The notes under the pieces: generated by a model
What the model was told of the DNA's origin: nothing
The model's database searches: none
The model's input: the letters and a program-made list of their open reading frames with translations, nothing else
In this document: piece by piece, positions 61,701-64,000 of the stretch
Layout: every line of letters begins with the position of its first letter
Numbering within the stretch: the first letter of the stretch is position 1
NCBI RefSeq assembly: GCF_017876095.1
Contig: NZ_JAGINM010000019.1
Span: forward strand, 62,001-126,000
DNA length: 64,000 nucleotides
Direction: 5' to 3'
Source: Azospirillum agricola
GTDB taxonomy: Bacteria > Pseudomonadota > Alphaproteobacteria > Azospirillales > Azospirillaceae
Translations under genes and position numbers: made by a program

Positions 61701-61874
61701 TCAGCCGGCGATGCCCGTCCCGGCGGTCCCCTCCCGGCGGCGCAGAAAATCGTAGCCGGCGCGGTCGGCGCGCGCGGCGGCGCCGCCCCAGGCCTCCACG
61801 CAGTCGGCGATGTCCTGGCGGGTCATCGCGCGCGGCTTCGGGTGGCCGTCGTCCTGCGGGATGGCGCTCGGCGC
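61701..61874 (-). pseudogene. Fragment of an old-yellow-enzyme (NADH:flavin oxidoreductase) gene
   Basis: 57 codons in frame reading APSAIPQDDGHPKPRAMTRQ then DIADCVEAWGGAAARADRAGYD, the middle of an OYE barrel just before the VEIHGAHGYL active-site strand. After AGYD the frame loses similarity and stops at 61701. The N-terminal side is cut exactly where an IS21-like TGTCA end begins (61876). It is a small remnant with no start and no function. Confidence 0.6.
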
Positions 61875-61875
61875 C

Positions 61876-62025
61876 TGTCAGGCGACACGTCAAAGCCCCC
61901 TCTGGCGACACGAGGGATGAGGGATGCCGAGCTTGAGCGAGGCTTTTCCGCGGGGCTGTGAACCGCGGAGGGACGTGATGAAAGCGCCGGATGAGGTGTC
62001 GGCGATGCTGAAGCTGAAGGCGCTG
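61876..62025 (+). mobile_element. IS21-like left-end remnant with start of an IstA-like frame
   Basis: Begins TGTCA at the break in the OYE fragment and has the repeat GGCGACACG at 61881-61889 and 61904-61912, resembling the multiple terminal repeats of IS21-family ends. A frame at 61979 reads MKAPDEVSAMLKLKALGL, like the first residues of IstA-type transposases, and then changes into IS256-type sequence. Only this end survives. Confidence 0.45.
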
Positions 62026-62430
62026 GGCCTGTGGCTCGAGCAGAACGAAGGCGCCAAGGTCTGGCTGCGCGTCCTGAACGAACTGCGCAACCGGGGCGTC
62101 GAGGGCATCCTGCTGGCCGTGGTCGACGGGCTGAAGGGCTTTCCCGAGGCCGTCGCCGCCGCGCTGAAGACGGGCCCTGGGGCGAAAAGTACGCGGCCAT
62201 CGGCAAGGCGTGGCGGCGGGCGTGGCAGGAGGTCGTTCCCTTCTTCGCCTTCCCGCGAAGTCCGGCGCATCCTCTGCACCACCAACGCCATCGAGGCGTT
62301 GAACTTCAAGCGGCGCCGGGCGGTCCGTGCCAGGGGGCATTTCCCCAATGACGAGGCCGCCCTGAAGCTCCTGTTTCTCGTCTTGAACCGCGCCGGGGAA
62401 GACTGGAAGATGCCGCCAAAGCGGAGGCCG
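62026..62430 (+). pseudogene. IS256 (Mutator)-family transposase remnant
   Basis: Conserved blocks in order but in two frames: EGAKVWLRVLNELRNRGVEG with VVDGLKGFPEAVAAAL in one frame, WGEKYAAIGKAWRRAWQEVVPFFAFP in another, then TTNAIEALNFKRRRAVRARG and FPNDEAALKLLFLVLNRAGEDW back in the first. The N-terminal half is absent, about 50 codons are missing after AAAL, and there are at least two frameshifts. It is dead. Confidence 0.8.
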
Positions 62431-62479
62431 GCGCCAACGGCCCGCCGACGGGCAGGCTCCTCAGACGGATGCCGCTTGG

Positions 62480-64000
62480 CTAGTTCTTCTCGAATCCATC
62501 CTGAGACGTCGCCACCCATACACGCCGCACGGCCCCCTCGAACCCACCGTCATGCTGGTTGTTTTTCCAGAACGAGGAAGTGGCCTCTCCGATCGTCGGC
62601 TGTCCGAGCGACCGCTCATGCGTGCCTCCTCCTCCAAGACGCTGGGTCTGGCTCCGGTCGGAGGCCACGATGTTTCCGTTGACCTTGATGAAGCGGCCAC
62701 CCGAACCAAAGCTGACACCGATCCTCATCCATTCCCCAAAGCGGAAGTCGGTGCCAAGCGCCTGCAACTTGTATTTTTGCTTGTGTCCCGCTTCGTATTT
62801 CTCGCCAGCGATATGAAACGTGACATCACCGTTCTTGCACACGGTAAGCCATGCGCTTCCTGGCCATGTGACGTCTCCTCCCTGAGCATCGGTCGTGAAT
62901 ATCAGCGCGCATGAATTGTCTTCGTTGAGGCTGAAGTTGGAATACGAATAGCCGCGATCGACCCGGATATCGATTTCGAGGGTCCCTTCCCTGGGAAACC
63001 CCTCGGAAAAAGGATAGACGATCCGGCTTTCGCTTTTCTGTTTGAAGACAGCTCGCTTCTCGGAGCCGCTCCCTTGAAAGGAAACCCCGTACGGATTTCC
63101 CCGGGATGCGTGCGTGTTGAAATCATCAACGAACAGGTACGACCGGCCCGGTGGCGTTGGCGGAAGGGAGGCGATCACGTTTCCTCCCGTTTGCGGTTGC
63201 GGACGCGTCCGGGGCGGCCGCTCGGGCGTTGCGGAGTCCGGTTCCGTCAGCGAAAACCAGAATGGAGCCCGCAGATTGGAACTGGTCCACGGAGATTGCT
63301 TTCCGCCGGACTCCCGCTCCACCATGTTGACCACGTCGATGAAGATGTCTTCGATCCGTCGTTCCGGCTTGCGCAAAGCCTGAAGCAAGGCGGCGGTGAA
63401 GCGGCCGTTGCGCCCCGAACCATCGTCGGCGCTGGCGCCGGGAGCGGTGGCAAAAGCGATGTAGGTGCCACTGCCCATTTCCAATCGCGCCAACCCCCGG
63501 CTGGCGGAGCGCCCCCGGCTGGGCAGTGGGTTGTCGCGGCAGGCGTCGAGAATGACGATCAGAGGAGCAGCCCCCCGGTCGGCGAAATGCCGCCGCAACG
63601 TGTCAAGCGACACCGCCAGATCCGGGACGTCCTCCTGGTAACGGATATCGCGATCATCGACCGGCGCCATGTAGTTGACACCCTCGACCTGCAAGCCATG
63701 ACCGGCATAGTAGAACAGCGCCACGTCACCCGAGCGGACGGTGGCGGCGAAGTCGCGCAGAAGGGCGAGCAGGGGCAGCCGCGCCAAATTGATCTGGGCT
63801 TTTCCCCCCACCAACTCGAATCCGAGTTTCTGCAACGTTTCCGCCATGTCGATGGCGTCCTTGTCCGGGTTGCGCAACGAAGGCAGGCCGGCATAGGTGC
63901 CGTTGCCCACCACCAAAGCCACGCGGCGTTCCGCGTTGGCGGTGACGGAGAACAGCGATGCCGCCAGAAGCACGAACCATAAGACCGTCCATTGCCGCAT
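62480..64000 (-). CDS. Secreted caspase-like (orthocaspase) protein with C-terminal lectin-like domain
   Basis: 506 residues; the ATG is at the last base of the window. A signal peptide (VLWFVLLAASLFSVTANA, cut about 23) leads to a C14-type peptidase domain: RRVALVVGNGTYAGLPSLRNPDKDAIDMAE, catalytic His in FYYAGHGLQVEGVNY and Cys in IVILDACRDNPLP, then RNGRFTAALLQAL. A Pro/Thr-rich linker (about 258-285) joins a C-terminal beta-rich domain resembling concanavalin A/LamG folds (VDDFNTHAS, SNFSLNEDNSCALIF, WMRIGVSFGSGG). GC is clearly lower than the rest of the window, which with the IS scars next to it suggests transfer. The protein is probably exported, unlike most bacterial caspase homologues with intracellular partners. 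Confidence 0.88.
   Translation of the reverse strand: MRQWTVLWFVLLAASLFSVTANAERRVALVVGNGTYAGLPSLRNPDKDAIDMAETLQKLGFELVGGKAQINLARLPLLALLRDFAATVRSGDVALFYYAGHGLQVEGVNYMAPVDDRDIRYQEDVPDLAVSLDTLRRHFADRGAAPLIVILDACRDNPLPSRGRSASRGLARLEMGSGTYIAFATAPGASADDGSGRNGRFTAALLQALRKPERRIEDIFIDVVNMVERESGGKQSPWTSSNLRAPFWFSLTEPDSATPERPPRTRPQPQTGGNVIASLPPTPPGRSYLFVDDFNTHASRGNPYGVSFQGSGSEKRAVFKQKSESRIVYPFSEGFPREGTLEIDIRVDRGYSYSNFSLNEDNSCALIFTTDAQGGDVTWPGSAWLTVCKNGDVTFHIAGEKYEAGHKQKYKLQALGTDFRFGEWMRIGVSFGSGGRFIKVNGNIVASDRSQTQRLGGGGTHERSLGQPTIGEATSSFWKNNQHDGGFEGAVRRVWVATSQDGFEKN

Noticed and set aside
1..64000. tRNA, rRNA, CRISPR arrays or phage genes
   Set aside because: No tRNA cloverleaf, rRNA segment, spacer array or phage structural gene was recognised on reading through both strands.

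Overview
The window is very GC-rich DNA. Its coding style (long genes joined by ATGA overlaps, TTGC-type -35 elements 17 bp from TAGCGT/TATAGT-like -10 elements) and gene content suggest an alphaproteobacterium, plausibly Azospirillum or another Rhodospirillales member. That placement is inference from composition and gene families, not from a marker gene.

Region 1 (1-34919, all minus strand) is an NRPS/PKS assembly line of the pyochelin/yersiniabactin type. It starts at the right with a PKS-NRPS hybrid (KS-AT-KR-ACP-Cy-A-MT-PCP), followed by a Cy-A-PCP protein, a type II thioesterase, a flavoprotein, a Cys/Met PLP enzyme and a tandem-OsmC protein. After a 276-bp gap come a PKS module (KS-AT-KR-ACP), a Cy-A-PCP-oxidase protein, another Cy-A-PCP protein, isochorismate synthase, salicyl-AMP ligase, isochorismate pyruvate lyase and a carrier-Cy-A NRPS that runs off the left edge. 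Salicylate is made from chorismate by the two-enzyme route, activated, and loaded on the N-terminal carrier. Four of the five adenylation domains carry a cysteine-type code and the fifth is a variant, so the product should be a salicyl-capped poly-thiazoline/thiazole metallophore extended by two ketide units, C- or N-methylated at least once, with at least one ring oxidised to thiazole.

Region 2 (35280-46884, plus strand) is the uptake and control half: two YbtP/YbtQ-like ABC half-transporters, a TetR regulator, a PchR-like AraC regulator, a TonB-dependent receptor, an MFS importer of the RhtX/FptX/YbtX kind, a second PchR-like regulator and a His-rich CDF metal exporter. The divergent gap at 34920-35279 and the gaps before the AraC gene and the receptor contain clear dyads and direct repeats that look like operators.

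Region 3 (46913-61550) is a catabolic region. A seven-gene minus-strand beta-oxidation operon (two enoyl-CoA hydratases, three acyl-CoA dehydrogenases, a thiolase and a 3-hydroxyacyl-CoA dehydrogenase) faces an IclR regulator. A 2,4-dienoyl-CoA-reductase-like flavoenzyme faces a TetR regulator, followed by an SDR, a quinone oxidoreductase and an orphan LivK-type binding protein.

Region 4 (61551-64000) is scarred DNA: a REP-like inverted repeat, a fragment of an old-yellow-enzyme gene broken by an IS21-like end, an IS256-family transposase remnant, and a secreted caspase-like gene of visibly lower GC.
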